51,478 bases of DNA from Methanobrevibacter oralis (GTDB lineage: Archaea > Methanobacteriota > Methanobacteria > Methanobacteriales > Methanobacteriaceae): contig NZ_LWMU01000033.1 in assembly GCF_001639275.1 (NCBI RefSeq), forward strand, positions 1 through 51,478, written 5' to 3'. Position 1 is the first letter of the stretch; every line of letters begins with the position of its first letter. Positions 17,988-27,159 of the stretch are shown here, piece after piece. The notes under the pieces are model-generated. The model searched no databases. It saw only the letters and a list, made by a program, of their open reading frames with translations, and had not been told where the DNA came from. A program made the position numbers and the translations under genes.

Positions 17988-18782
17988 TTATAAAAATGAT
18001 TTGAAAAATTCTTCAAATTCAACATCATCCATTGGTTCTGGAGTTGTGTAAGAATTTTTATTCATAATATTTGAAGCTAGAGTCCTGTATTCATGAGCTT
18101 CATCAGATTCCGGATATTTTTCTACAACGGTTTTTGCATCTAATTCAGATTGTTGTATCAAATTACTTCTATGAATTGTGCTAAGTACATCAGTTCCTAT
18201 TTTTCTGGCAAACTCGTTAACAATTTTTTCTTCATTATCAACATTACGACAATTACAAACAATACCACTTAAATTTCCCTTAAGCTTTTTAATTCCCCGA
18301 ACAATATTATTTGCAGCATATAATGCCATATATTCACCAGAGGTAACAATAATAACCTCATCAGCGTATTTTTCACGCAAAGGAACTGAAAAACCTCCAC
18401 AAACAACATCACCTAATACATCATAAACAACAACGTCTAAATCTTCATCAAAAATACCTACTTTTTCAAGTCTTTTCATAGCTACAATAACCCCACGTCC
18501 AGCACAACCCACACCAGGCTCTGGACCTCCACTTTCAACACATAAAATATCTCTATAACCTTTATAAACTAAATCTTCACGAGTAGGGTTTTTATTATTT
18601 TTAATGGTACTTACAACAGTTGGAATCCTTGAACCATATAATGTACGGGTAGTATCAGCCTTAGGATCACAACCTATAACTAAACAATTTAAATCATCAC
18701 AAGCCCAAACAGCAGATAAATTAGCTACTGTAGTACTTTTTCCAATTCCACCCTTTCCATAAAATGCGATTTTTTTAATCAT
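17988..18782 (-). CDS. cfbC: Ni-sirohydrochlorin a,c-diamide reductive cyclase, NifH-like subunit
   Basis: A homodimeric ATPase with a [4Fe-4S] cluster that donates electrons to CfbD in coenzyme F430 synthesis. The 264-residue protein has a P-loop GKGGIGKST at residues 9-17. Cluster cysteines are Cys93 (GVGCAGRG) and Cys128 (VVCGGFSVP), and the switch region DVLGDVVCGG is conserved. It differs from nitrogenase NifH in length and in the sequence after the P-loop, and no nif genes are near. Its ATG overlaps the end of the U32 peptidase gene by 8 bases, so it is translated with that gene in a purF-U32-cfbC operon. Its partner cfbD is not in the window. Confidence 0.92.
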   Translation of the reverse strand: MIKKIAFYGKGGIGKSTTVANLSAVWACDDLNCLVIGCDPKADTTRTLYGSRIPTVVSTIKNNKNPTREDLVYKGYRDILCVESGGPEPGVGCAGRGVIVAMKRLEKVGIFDEDLDVVVYDVLGDVVCGGFSVPLREKYADEVIIVTSGEYMALYAANNIVRGIKKLKGNLSGIVCNCRNVDNEEKIVNEFARKIGTDVLSTIHRSNLIQQSELDAKTVVEKYPESDEAHEYRTLASNIMNKNSYTTPEPMDDVEFEEFFKSFL

Positions 18783-20022
18783 TTAAATCTCTCTTGATTA
18801 ATTTATAAACAAAATCATTTACACGAAGTTTTATAGGTATAGCTACTCCTACATTTTGACCTTTTTTAGCTATTTCAATAGGCTTTCCATCTATCTGCAT
18901 TGAATCAATAGTGTGAGTGATAGAACCTGTGGTTTCACCTTGTATAATCAGTTTATCACCAATTTTTAAATCATCCCATATTTTAATTTCGGCTACCCTA
19001 ACCTTATTATAATAATTTACAATTTTTCCAATGTCTTTTTTTATATACTTCGATTGATTATTTTCACTTGTTTTAAAAGGAGTATTGAAATAAAAAGCAG
19101 TGTCAAATCCTCTATTAAATACACTTTTAAGCTTTTCAATCCACTCAGGATTTACTTTATAATCTAAAGGATTAGCTAAATATTCGTCAATAGCTTGCCT
19201 ATATACTTCAGTTACTGTTGCACCATAATCTGCACTTCTAGATCTCCCTTCGATTTTAAAAGAAGCAACACCAGTATCTATAAGTTCAGGAATATGTTCT
19301 ATCATACACATATCCCTTGGTGAAAAAAAATTAGTTCTATAACTATCATCATAACTTTTAGATATCATGAAAATCTCATTTTCATTGGATAAGTTACTCA
19401 CAACATCATTACTGTCATCTTCAAAAGTTAAAGTCCAATTTTTACGACAAGGTTGCAAGCAATCCCCACAATTAGCACTCCTATTATATAAATCATTACT
19501 TAGAAAGCACCTACCAGAAATTGCCATGCACACTGCACCATGGATAAAAATCTCAGTTTCAATTGGAGATTTTTGTGTGATTTCTTTAATTTCAGATATT
19601 GAAAGCTCACGAGATAAAATTGCCCTTTTAGCACCTAATTTTTTAAGAGTTTTTAAAGCAAATGAGTTAGAAACATTTTCTTGAACACTAATATGAGCTT
19701 CAAGACCATTATCTCGAACATCTCTAATTAAACCAACATCTGACAATATAATTCCTGTAATATCTGCAGAAGCTATGTTTTCAAGTTGACCTTTCAATCG
19801 AATTGCATTATTTTCATTTAAAATTATATTACTACACAAATAGGTCTTAGCATCATATTCCCTAGCTATTCTTGATACTTTTGCTAAATCATTAATTGAA
19901 AAATTTTTAGCATTAGCTCTCATATTATAAGAATCTAAACCAAAGTAAACCTCATCAGCACCACTTTCTAAAACAGAACGAAGTGATATAAAATTCCCGG
20001 CTGGAGCTAATAATTTCACCAT
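18775..20022 (-). CDS. Peptidase U32 family protein
   Basis: A 415-residue protein of the U32 (YhbU/YegQ/RlhA-like) family. The N-terminal MVKLLAPAGNFISLRSVLES is typical, followed by a TIM-barrel-like part (VYFGLDSYNMRA, YLCSNIILNE). The cysteine cluster GAVCMAISGRCFLS, then CGDCLQPCRKNW, lies near residues 165-200, and FKIEGRSRSADY follows. Members hydroxylate or otherwise modify tRNA or rRNA, or act on ubiquinone or peptides; here the substrate is unknown. It starts 5 bases after the purF stop and overlaps cfbC. Confidence 0.88.
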   Translation of the reverse strand: MVKLLAPAGNFISLRSVLESGADEVYFGLDSYNMRANAKNFSINDLAKVSRIAREYDAKTYLCSNIILNENNAIRLKGQLENIASADITGIILSDVGLIRDVRDNGLEAHISVQENVSNSFALKTLKKLGAKRAILSRELSISEIKEITQKSPIETEIFIHGAVCMAISGRCFLSNDLYNRSANCGDCLQPCRKNWTLTFEDDSNDVVSNLSNENEIFMISKSYDDSYRTNFFSPRDMCMIEHIPELIDTGVASFKIEGRSRSADYGATVTEVYRQAIDEYLANPLDYKVNPEWIEKLKSVFNRGFDTAFYFNTPFKTSENNQSKYIKKDIGKIVNYYNKVRVAEIKIWDDLKIGDKLIIQGETTGSITHTIDSMQIDGKPIEIAKKGQNVGVAIPIKLRVNDFVYKLIKRDLND

Positions 20023-20027
20023 AATAT

Positions 20028-21449
20028 CTAAGGTTTATAATAAGTTTCTGCTTCAATACCATCAGGAAGTTCAGTTGGGTAACATTCATTTAAACAACCT
20101 AAGCACAAATTCTCCTTTGGCATCCCGATAGCTTTAATAAGAGATTCTAATGTAATGTAACCTAATGTATCAACATCTAATTGTTCTCTAATTTCTTCTA
20201 TAGTATAGTTAGCAGCAATTAATTCTTTTTTAGTTGCCATTGCTACACCATAAAAACATGGTGCTATAACCGGAGGACATCCAACTAAAAAATGGATTTC
20301 AGCAGGTTCTGCTTCTTTAACTAAATCAAGTAATTGTTTTGAAGTAGTTCCACGAACAACACTATCATCAATTAAAATAATCTTTTTACCTTTAATCGCT
20401 TCTTTAATTGGATTTAATTTCAGTCTAACAGCTAATTCTCTTTCTTCTTGAGTAGGCATGATAAAAGTTCTTCCAACATACCTATTTTTAATTAAACCTT
20501 CTCCATAATTAATTCCAGAAGCTCTAGCATATCCAATAGCTGCAGGAATTGAAGAATCAGGAACAGGTATAACTACATCTGCATCAATAGGATATAATTT
20601 ATACAATTCATGGCCAATATTTAATCTTGTTTGATAAACATTTATCCCATCAATTGTACTATCAGGCCTTGCAAAATAAACATATTCAAACATGCAATGA
20701 GAAAGTGAAGTATTATTAACTATTTCTAACATGTGCGAATTAATTTCATCATTTTTAAAGTAAACAACTTCACCAGGTTTAATGTCTCTTATATAGTTAG
20801 CATTAATCACATCAAAAGCAACAGTTTCAGAAGCTAAAATATAATCATCTTTTCTTTTAGCAATAGCTAGTGGTTTAATTCCCATAGGATCACGTACACC
20901 ATATAACTCACCATTAACAAGAATAGTTAATGCATATGATCCTACTAATTTTTTACAAACAGCTTCAATAGATTCAATAATACTTTTATTATAATAATAA
21001 TACTCTTTTTTAAGCATATAACAAATTACTTCAGAATCAGTATCAGATTTAAAATCATAACCTTCTTTAAGTAATTCTTCTCTTAATAATTCAGAGTTAA
21101 CTATGTCTCCATTATGAGCCATAGCTATAAATCCATCATCAAAATCTGTGACAAAAGGCTGTGAGTTTTCAAGTTTTGATTGGCCAGTTGTAGAATACCT
21201 TACATGTCCAATAGCTATATTTCCTTGAAGATTATGGATTTCATAATCCTTAAAAACATCAGTTATTAACCCCATACCACAATAATAATTCAAACCTTTA
21301 GTTGGATTAAAAGTAGCAATTCCTGCTGATTCCTGACCACGATGTTGTAATGCGTACAAACAATAATAAACAAATGATGCGACATCTTTAGAAGTATCCT
21401 TTGAGTGAATTCCAACTATACCGCACTTATCTTGCAATTCTCCTTGCAT
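20028..21449 (-). CDS. purF: Amidophosphoribosyltransferase
   Basis: Transfers the glutamine amide to phosphoribosyl diphosphate, the first step of purine synthesis. The 473-residue protein starts with a short propeptide (MQGELQDK). Cys9 of [10 protein letters not shown] would become the N-terminal nucleophile after removal. The glutaminase residues [10 protein letters not shown] and MAHNGD are present. The PRPP loop lies in [13 protein letters not shown]. Cysteines in [21 protein letters not shown] and [13 protein letters not shown] match the four [4Fe-4S] ligands of the Bacillus subtilis enzyme. GGGAG precedes the ATG. It heads an operon with the U32 gene and cfbC. Confidence 0.95.
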   Translation of the reverse strand: MQGELQDKCGIVGIHSKDTSKDVASFVYYCLYALQHRGQESAGIATFNPTKGLNYYCGMGLITDVFKDYEIHNLQGNIAIGHVRYSTTGQSKLENSQPFVTDFDDGFIAMAHNGDIVNSELLREELLKEGYDFKSDTDSEVICYMLKKEYYYYNKSIIESIEAVCKKLVGSYALTILVNGELYGVRDPMGIKPLAIAKRKDDYILASETVAFDVINANYIRDIKPGEVVYFKNDEINSHMLEIVNNTSLSHCMFEYVYFARPDSTIDGINVYQTRLNIGHELYKLYPIDADVVIPVPDSSIPAAIGYARASGINYGEGLIKNRYVGRTFIMPTQEERELAVRLKLNPIKEAIKGKKIILIDDSVVRGTTSKQLLDLVKEAEPAEIHFLVGCPPVIAPCFYGVAMATKKELIAANYTIEEIREQLDVDTLGYITLESLIKAIGMPKENLCLGCLNECYPTELPDGIEAETYYKP

Positions 21450-21563
21450 TTATAAACTCCCATAAAATTAAAATTTACAAAACATAGTTATAAATTATCT
21501 ATTATGAAATGATATCTTTTTCATTATTAAAATAATTTAGGTTGAAAAATAAAATAGTTAGTA

Positions 21564-22343
21564 TTAAATTTCATTAATAAAAAGTAATGCAGTTCTGACA
21601 ATTTTCAACCATTCACATGCACTTTGTCTTGACTCAGCAGCAATGTAGTCTTGACCTACAATAATATTTTCTGGTTTTGACATTTCACTAGCTTCAATTA
21701 CTCTATCTAAATCAAAATTTCTCTCATCAAATAATTTAAACCATAAGTCTTTAATTTTAAAAACCTCTAAAATATCCTTGTTGTAAATATTTTCATATTT
21801 AACTTTAAACTCATCAAACTCTATTTTGAGATTTTCATGATCTTTTTTAAGTTGTGAATATTCTAATTTTGATTGATTATTATCATTAACTAATTCATTG
21901 TAATCATCAAGTAAACTATTATATTTACGAGTGATTTCAACAACTTTACTTTCAAGAGTATGTACATCAATGAGATTTAATGAATAAGATAAAGTGGCTT
22001 TTATAATTGCATTAAAAATTTCTTTCTCAGCAAGTTTAACATCAAATGATTCGGTTTCATTAACAATATTATTATAATTAAGTAAAGCTACATGATTAAA
22101 ATCGTTTTTTAAATCATTATACAAAATACTAAAGTTTTCACTTTCACCGTAATCACCAATCAAAATAATATCTGCACCATTAGCTACTTTTTTAGCTATT
22201 TCTAAATCATTAGTTGGTATAATAGATGAAACAATGACATTATAGCTTTCTAAATTTGCATTAATAATTGCTTTTGAAATAACTTCTGAGATGTTTAAAT
22301 TAGAAACAATTATTCTAACATCCACTTTCAACGAATTATCCAT
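21564..22343 (-). CDS. Hypothetical coiled-coil protein
   Basis: A protein of 259 residues that I do not recognise. The N-terminal half alternates strands and helices (VDVRIIVSNLNIS, YNVIVSSIIPTNDLEIAKKV, DIILIGDYGES) and looks like a small nucleotide-binding or receiver-like alpha/beta domain. Residues about 135-205 form a coiled coil (NSLLDDYNELVNDNNQSKLE and following). The tail is helical. An ATG 12 codons upstream lies inside galE; the ATG 5 bases after the galE stop is preferred. It is the last gene of the ferredoxin-GGR-galE run. Confidence 0.65.
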   Translation of the reverse strand: MDNSLKVDVRIIVSNLNISEVISKAIINANLESYNVIVSSIIPTNDLEIAKKVANGADIILIGDYGESENFSILYNDLKNDFNHVALLNYNNIVNETESFDVKLAEKEIFNAIIKATLSYSLNLIDVHTLESKVVEITRKYNSLLDDYNELVNDNNQSKLEYSQLKKDHENLKIEFDEFKVKYENIYNKDILEVFKIKDLWFKLFDERNFDLDRVIEASEMSKPENIIVGQDYIAAESRQSACEWLKIVRTALLFINEI

Positions 22344-22348
22344 AATTT

Positions 22349-23314
22349 TTACCCATGAATCTTTTGATGCCATTTCCAAGCAGATTCAACAATTTTTTCA
22401 AGATTATATTTAGGTTGCCAACCAAGTTGATTTTTAATTTTACTTGAATCAGCAATTAAAATATCAGGATCTCCTTCTCTTCTAGAATCAATTTTTACTT
22501 TAAAATTATTTCCAGTTACTTGTTTACACATATCAATTACTTCACGAACAGAATATCCCTCACCATTTCCTAAGTTAAATATATTAGATTCGTTTTTATC
22601 GCATAAATACTCATATGCTTTAATATGTGCATCTGCAAGATCATTTACATGTATATAATCTCGAATGCAAGTTCCATCAGGTGTATTATAATCATTTCCA
22701 AAAATAGAAATAGACTCACGCCTTCCACTAGCTGCATCTAAAATTAATGGAATTAAGTGAGTTTCAGGATCATGTAATTCTCCAATTTCACAATCAAAAT
22801 CACATCCAGCTGCATTAAAGTATCTTAATGATACATAATTAAAGTCACCTTTTTCAGCCTCTCTCTCTAAAGCTTTTTCTGTAATCCATTTTGAATGTCC
22901 ATAGGGGTTGATTGGTTTTAATTCAAGGTCTTCTTTAATTGGAACTTCTTTAGGATTTCCATAAACTGCAGCTGTAGAGGATAAAATAAATTTATCCACA
23001 TTAAATTCTCTCATTATTTTTAAAAGGTTCAATGTATTTTTATAATTATTTTTAAAGTATTTTTGTGGTAATTTCATTGATTCAGCAACTGATGAAAAAG
23101 CAGCAAAGTGAATTACACCATCAATATCATATTTTTCGAAAACTTCACGTAAGTCTTTACTTCCAAAATCATAGTTTTCAAATTTTCCCCATTTAACAAA
23201 GTTTTCATAGCCTTTAACTAAATTATCTACAACAACAGTTTCATAACCTTGACTATTAAGAGCTTTGTTTGTATGAGAACCAATATACCCTGCTCCACCA
23301 GTAACTAAAATCAT
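22349..23314 (-). CDS. galE: UDP-glucose 4-epimerase
   Basis: An extended short-chain dehydrogenase of 321 residues that interconverts UDP-glucose and UDP-galactose (or the N-acetyl forms) for surface polymers. The NAD loop TGGAGYIGSH lies at residues 5-14. The catalytic triad is in LSSTAAVYG and YGHSKWITEK (Tyr138, Lys142). The substrate-binding block LRYFNAAGCD and the C-terminal EGDPDILIADSSKIK are typical GalE. It starts 9 bases after the geranylgeranyl reductase gene, so it is probably in that transcript. In Methanobrevibacter it would supply pseudomurein and glycan precursors. Confidence 0.92.
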   Translation of the reverse strand: MILVTGGAGYIGSHTNKALNSQGYETVVVDNLVKGYENFVKWGKFENYDFGSKDLREVFEKYDIDGVIHFAAFSSVAESMKLPQKYFKNNYKNTLNLLKIMREFNVDKFILSSTAAVYGNPKEVPIKEDLELKPINPYGHSKWITEKALEREAEKGDFNYVSLRYFNAAGCDFDCEIGELHDPETHLIPLILDAASGRRESISIFGNDYNTPDGTCIRDYIHVNDLADAHIKAYEYLCDKNESNIFNLGNGEGYSVREVIDMCKQVTGNNFKVKIDSRREGDPDILIADSSKIKNQLGWQPKYNLEKIVESAWKWHQKIHG

Positions 23315-23323
23315 TAAATCACC

Positions 23324-24502
23324 TTAAATAAATTTACCTAATTTAAGTAATGCTTTTGGAGATATTTTAATTAGTTTTCTAACAATTTCAGTAGTTGAAA
23401 TCTTCTCAAAGCTTTCATTTTCAAAAGCATGAGCAATACTATCTAATTCTTCATCAGATAATGTTAACAGGTATTCTTGAACTTTTTTATATCTTTTTAT
23501 TTCATGATCAAGCTCATCATGTGCTAATTTATCATATTGTTTTAAGAATTTTTTAGAACAATCCTCTTTAATAGCTTGTGCTGCTACTTGACCAGCACAC
23601 ATTCCACCAATCATGCCACTGATTATACCTCCACCAGTTAATGGGTTTACTTGGCCTGCTGCATCTCCACAAACCATAATATTATCATCATAAAGTTTTT
23701 TGGTCATTCCACCAACAGGATCTCCACCAATATTTAATTCAACTGCCTGAGCATTTCTAGTATATGGGCATTTAGCTATGAATTCATCTAAGTATTCAAT
23801 AGCTGTTTTTTTAGCTAAGTGAGGAAGAATTGCTAAACCAACATTAGCAATATCATCACCTTTAGGGAAAATCCATACGTATCCTCCTGGTGCAACACTT
23901 CCAAAGTAGAATTCAATAACCCCTTGTCTTTCAAATTCCACATTACACATTTCATATTGGACACCAGATTCCATTTCTTTAGCTTTAGCAGCTGGTCTAA
24001 GACCTGCCCATCTTGCAATATGACCTTCAGGACCATCGGCAGCAATTAATATTTTACATTTATAGGTTTCTTCTTTTCCCATAGATTCTGTAGAAACAAT
24101 AAAACCATTATCAATTTTGTCAATACCTGTAACTAAGGTTTTAATTTTTATCTCAGCACCAGCTCTTGCAGCATCCATTGCCATGTACTTATCAAATACT
24201 TTTCTCTCTAAAATGTATCCTGCCTCAGGTAACTTAACTTCTTCACTAGTTAACCATACATCAGTTCCATCAGGTGCTTGGAGTCTTACACCTTCAATTT
24301 CTTGAGTAACCCAACGTGGATTAGGTTCAATTCCTAGCTTTTCAAGCCCTTGAATTGAAACTCCTTCTGCACATCTTTTTGGAGAACCAATTTCTGATTT
24401 TTTATCTATTAAAATAACATTTGCTCCACCTAAAGCAGCATGTTTTGCTGCAGATGAACCAGCAGGTCCTGCACCAACAACTATAACATCAGCTTCTATC
24501 AT
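23324..24502 (-). CDS. Digeranylgeranylglycerophospholipid reductase (GGR family)
   Basis: An FAD enzyme of 392 residues that saturates the isoprenoid chains of archaeal membrane lipids. The FAD motif GAGPAGSSAAKHAALGG lies at residues 9-25, followed by GSPKRCAEGVS with the family Cys. Further marks are WIFPKGDDIANVGLAI and the second FAD block CGDAAGQVNPLTGGGI. The ATG overlaps nothing but follows the ferredoxin stop by 4 bases. GGRs of this type take electrons from a low-potential ferredoxin, so the adjacent ferredoxin is its likely donor. Methanobacteriales carry several GGR paralogs, so this may be one of them rather than the main enzyme. Confidence 0.9.
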   Translation of the reverse strand: MIEADVIVVGAGPAGSSAAKHAALGGANVILIDKKSEIGSPKRCAEGVSIQGLEKLGIEPNPRWVTQEIEGVRLQAPDGTDVWLTSEEVKLPEAGYILERKVFDKYMAMDAARAGAEIKIKTLVTGIDKIDNGFIVSTESMGKEETYKCKILIAADGPEGHIARWAGLRPAAKAKEMESGVQYEMCNVEFERQGVIEFYFGSVAPGGYVWIFPKGDDIANVGLAILPHLAKKTAIEYLDEFIAKCPYTRNAQAVELNIGGDPVGGMTKKLYDDNIMVCGDAAGQVNPLTGGGIISGMIGGMCAGQVAAQAIKEDCSKKFLKQYDKLAHDELDHEIKRYKKVQEYLLTLSDEELDSIAHAFENESFEKISTTEIVRKLIKISPKALLKLGKFI

Positions 24503-24506
24503 AAGA

Positions 24507-24674
24507 TCAATCCTCTTTTTCTAATGCATTTATTGGACATGCTTTTATACATGTATCACAATCTCTACATTCATCATCATTAAAAACCAAATTATATTCC
24601 CTAACTTGAATTAAATTTCTTGGACATACACCAGCACATTCTCCACAGAATGAGCACCAATCTTTTACTATCAT
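24507..24674 (-). CDS. Small 2[4Fe-4S] ferredoxin
   Basis: A 55-residue protein starting MIVKDWCSFCGECAGVCPRN. A second cluster motif, CRDCDTCIKACPINAL, completes two four-cysteine sets of the C-x2-C-x2-C-x3-CP type (the second one C-x2-C-x2-C-x3-CP). AAAGGAGATATGT before the ATG is a strong ribosome binding site. The stop codon lies 4 bases before the geranylgeranyl reductase ATG, so the two are translated together. By position it should deliver low-potential electrons for lipid saturation. Confidence 0.9.
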   Translation of the reverse strand: MIVKDWCSFCGECAGVCPRNLIQVREYNLVFNDDECRDCDTCIKACPINALEKED

Positions 24675-24826
24675 ACATATCTCCTTTAATAAAAATAATT
24701 TATGTTAAGAGTACTAAGTTTTTTATAATATTTAAAAGTATAGGAAAAAATTCGATTATGAAAAATAAAAATAATGAATAAAAATTTTTTATTCAGACAA
24801 CAAAAACTTAAAAACAAAAAAACGAA

Positions 24827-25252
24827 CTATCTAACTAACAAAACTGGAACATCACAAGTTCTAAGTAATCTTTCAGAAACAGAACCTATTTGATTTTCAC
24901 CAATTTTATTATTGTCAAAAGAAACAAATCTATTATTATCAGAACCAAATGCATGAATTACAACTAAATCTGCATTAGTTTGCTGAATTATAAATTTCAT
25001 ATCTCTTAATGCATCAGCAGTGAGTAAATGCTCCACCACTTCAACACCTACATCATTAGCTTTTTTAGTAATTTTAGCTAAAATTTCATCTCCAGAGTCT
25101 TCTTGAGAATCAAAACTGTTAAAGGAAAATTCTTCTAAAACATGAACTGCAGCTATTTTAGAATTAAACTTTTGAGCTATTTCAATAGCTATATCACTAG
25201 CTACATCACCATATTTTGATCCATCAACAGGAACTGCAATAATATCAAACAT
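24827..25252 (-). CDS. Universal stress protein (UspA family)
   Basis: A 141-residue cytoplasmic alpha/beta protein. The N-terminal strand FDIIAVPVDGSKYGDVASD, the middle ADLVVIHAFGSDNN, and the C-terminal GSVSERLLRTCDVPVLLVR are family marks. The ATP-binding pattern G-x2-G-x9-G(S/T) is incomplete: the first glycines are absent, so it may not bind ATP. Its ATG immediately follows the stop codon of the atwA-like gene, which shows tight coupling. Confidence 0.9.
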   Translation of the reverse strand: MFDIIAVPVDGSKYGDVASDIAIEIAQKFNSKIAAVHVLEEFSFNSFDSQEDSGDEILAKITKKANDVGVEVVEHLLTADALRDMKFIIQQTNADLVVIHAFGSDNNRFVSFDNNKIGENQIGSVSERLLRTCDVPVLLVR

Positions 25253-26959
25253 TTAATTATCCCCTTTTAAGTAATCAGCATGACAATAATCAATAAAACT
25301 AGCAACAATTTCATCTATATTTTCACTATCATCAATTATTTTACCATCATCCATAAATAGTGCCCTATTACTTAATTCTTTAATAAAATCAGTATTATGA
25401 GAAATCATTACAATAGTAATACCATATTCTTTAGAAATTTTTTTAAGGGCATTAGCTACATCTCTTAAAGTAATTGGATCTAAATCTCCAAATGGTTCAT
25501 CTAAAAATAAAAATTTAGGTTTTGAAACTAAAATTAATGCAAGCATTACCCTTACTTTTTGACCACCAGATAACTCATAAGATTTTCTATATAATATATC
25601 TAAATCTAAATCCAAACTTTCAAAAATATCACTAACAGCTTCACGAGTAGCAGATTCTGGAAATTTTGGGAACAAATCATTTAATATCTCTGGAGCAAGT
25701 CCAACTTGTTCTAATCTATCTTTAGCTTCGGATTCTTGTAAATCAGTTAATAAATAAAAGGAATCTAATAATTTTTCATTAATACCTAATCTTTCAGCTC
25801 TTGCTCTAGCTTCTTTTACAACATCTTGATTTTTATAACCTAAACGAGTAGCTAGTTGATCAATTACGGTTGCATAATGGTTTAATGCAAATTCTTGATG
25901 CATAAATCCTAATTTAGATCTTATTTTCATACGATTAAGACCAGGTACTTCTATATCACTCCACTTTCCATCAACTAAATATTTAACATCACCATTATCA
26001 GGATTATCTAAACCAGCCAATATTCGAAGTAATATAGTTTTACCAGCACCACTTGGTCCAACAATACTTAAAATATTTTCTTTTTGAACTTTAAAATTAA
26101 TATCTTCAATTTTTAAGACTTCACCACCATGTAATAAGTAAAATCTTTTATTAACATTATTAATATTAATTAAATCTTCATCACCAGACATGTTCTCAAT
26201 ATCAAATATATCATCCATACCTTCCATAAATTTATCAGTAATTTCTTCAGGACTACCTTCTTGTTTAATTTCACCATCTTCTAATAAAATAACTCTATCT
26301 GCTAAATATTTTTGAACATCAGGTAAATGAGAGACAAAAACAATAGTTATATTTAATTCTTGATTAATTTTTTTAACTGCATCAAGAATTTCTTGTTTAG
26401 TTTTAGGACATGCCATTGTTGCAGGTTCATCAAGAAGTAAAATATTAGGTTGTTTTGCAAGCTGACGAGCAATAATAAGTCTTTGTTTTTCACCACCACT
26501 TAAAACAGCAGCATAATGATCCTCTTTATGGTCAAGAGAAACTAACTTTAAAAGTTCATCTGCTTCTTTGCCAAATTCACTCTCCGCGATTTCAAAATCG
26601 GTACTTCCTTCATCAAAATATCTACGTGCATATAATTTTCTTAAAACATTTTGACGAACAGTTTCAGGCCATAAACCAAAAGATCTTTGAAGATGTATTG
26701 CAGTTACTTTTTTAAGTTCATTATAATAGAATTGAGATGATTGGGAATTAATACTCCTATCTCCAACAGTGATGCTTCCTTCATCAATATGTTCAACTCC
26801 CCTTAAAGCTCTTAAAAGTGTAGTTTTACCAGATCCACTTCTACCCATGATACCAAGAATTTCACCTTCTTTAACTTCAAAACTAACATTTTTAAGCGCA
26901 CTTACAACACTAGCATCATCTAATTTGTATTCTTTACTAACATTTTCAACTTTAATCAT
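25253..26959 (-). CDS. atwA: Methyl-coenzyme M reductase system component A2 (double ABC ATPase)
   Basis: A soluble protein of 568 residues made of two ABC ATPase domains with no membrane part. The first domain has Walker A GRSGSGKT (39-46), signature LSGGEKQR (153-160) and Walker B NILLLDEPATMACP. The second has GPSGAGKT (301-308), LSGGQKVR and FLFLDEPFGDLD. The unusual PATMACPKTKQE after the first Walker B is a mark I associate with component A2, which works in the ATP-dependent reductive activation of methyl-CoM reductase. Methanogens have several A2 homologs, so the exact paralog is uncertain. It is transcribed with the universal stress protein. Confidence 0.85.
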   Translation of the reverse strand: MIKVENVSKEYKLDDASVVSALKNVSFEVKEGEILGIMGRSGSGKTTLLRALRGVEHIDEGSITVGDRSINSQSSQFYYNELKKVTAIHLQRSFGLWPETVRQNVLRKLYARRYFDEGSTDFEIAESEFGKEADELLKLVSLDHKEDHYAAVLSGGEKQRLIIARQLAKQPNILLLDEPATMACPKTKQEILDAVKKINQELNITIVFVSHLPDVQKYLADRVILLEDGEIKQEGSPEEITDKFMEGMDDIFDIENMSGDEDLININNVNKRFYLLHGGEVLKIEDINFKVQKENILSIVGPSGAGKTILLRILAGLDNPDNGDVKYLVDGKWSDIEVPGLNRMKIRSKLGFMHQEFALNHYATVIDQLATRLGYKNQDVVKEARARAERLGINEKLLDSFYLLTDLQESEAKDRLEQVGLAPEILNDLFPKFPESATREAVSDIFESLDLDLDILYRKSYELSGGQKVRVMLALILVSKPKFLFLDEPFGDLDPITLRDVANALKKISKEYGITIVMISHNTDFIKELSNRALFMDDGKIIDDSENIDEIVASFIDYCHADYLKGDN

Positions 26960-27120
26960 GATTAATGCCCCAATTATTAATGATAATTTATATTAATAAG
27001 ACTATTTATATTTTAATAAATTTAATACATACTACAACAATTTTTAAGTATCCAAAATATTTAAAAAAAGGTTTAATTTTCTTTTAAGAGAACATATAAA
27101 TTTAATTATAATTAAAAAAA

Positions 27121-27151
27121 TAAAATAAAAAGTATTTCAAGAGAAATACTT
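27121..27151 (-). terminator. Terminator after the FmdE-domain gene
   Basis: On the minus strand aagtatttc, loop tctt, gaaatactt, followed by ttttattt. The 9-bp stem begins 8 bases after the stop codon. T-rich sequence on both sides could make it bidirectional. Confidence 0.75.
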
Positions 27152-27159
27152 ATTTTTGT

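Noticed and set aside
17988-18782. Nitrogenase reductase NifH
   Set aside because: Length and sequence fit CfbC, and no nitrogenase genes are nearby; CfbC is expected in every methanogen.
22344-22379. Longer start of the coiled-coil protein, inside galE
   Set aside because: The ATG at 22343 just after the galE stop gives normal operon spacing; the upstream codons encode galE in another frame.
25253-26959. Membrane transporter ABC subunit
   Set aside because: Two fused ATPase domains without membrane segments or permease neighbours, and the PATMACPKTKQE motif, fit component A2 better.
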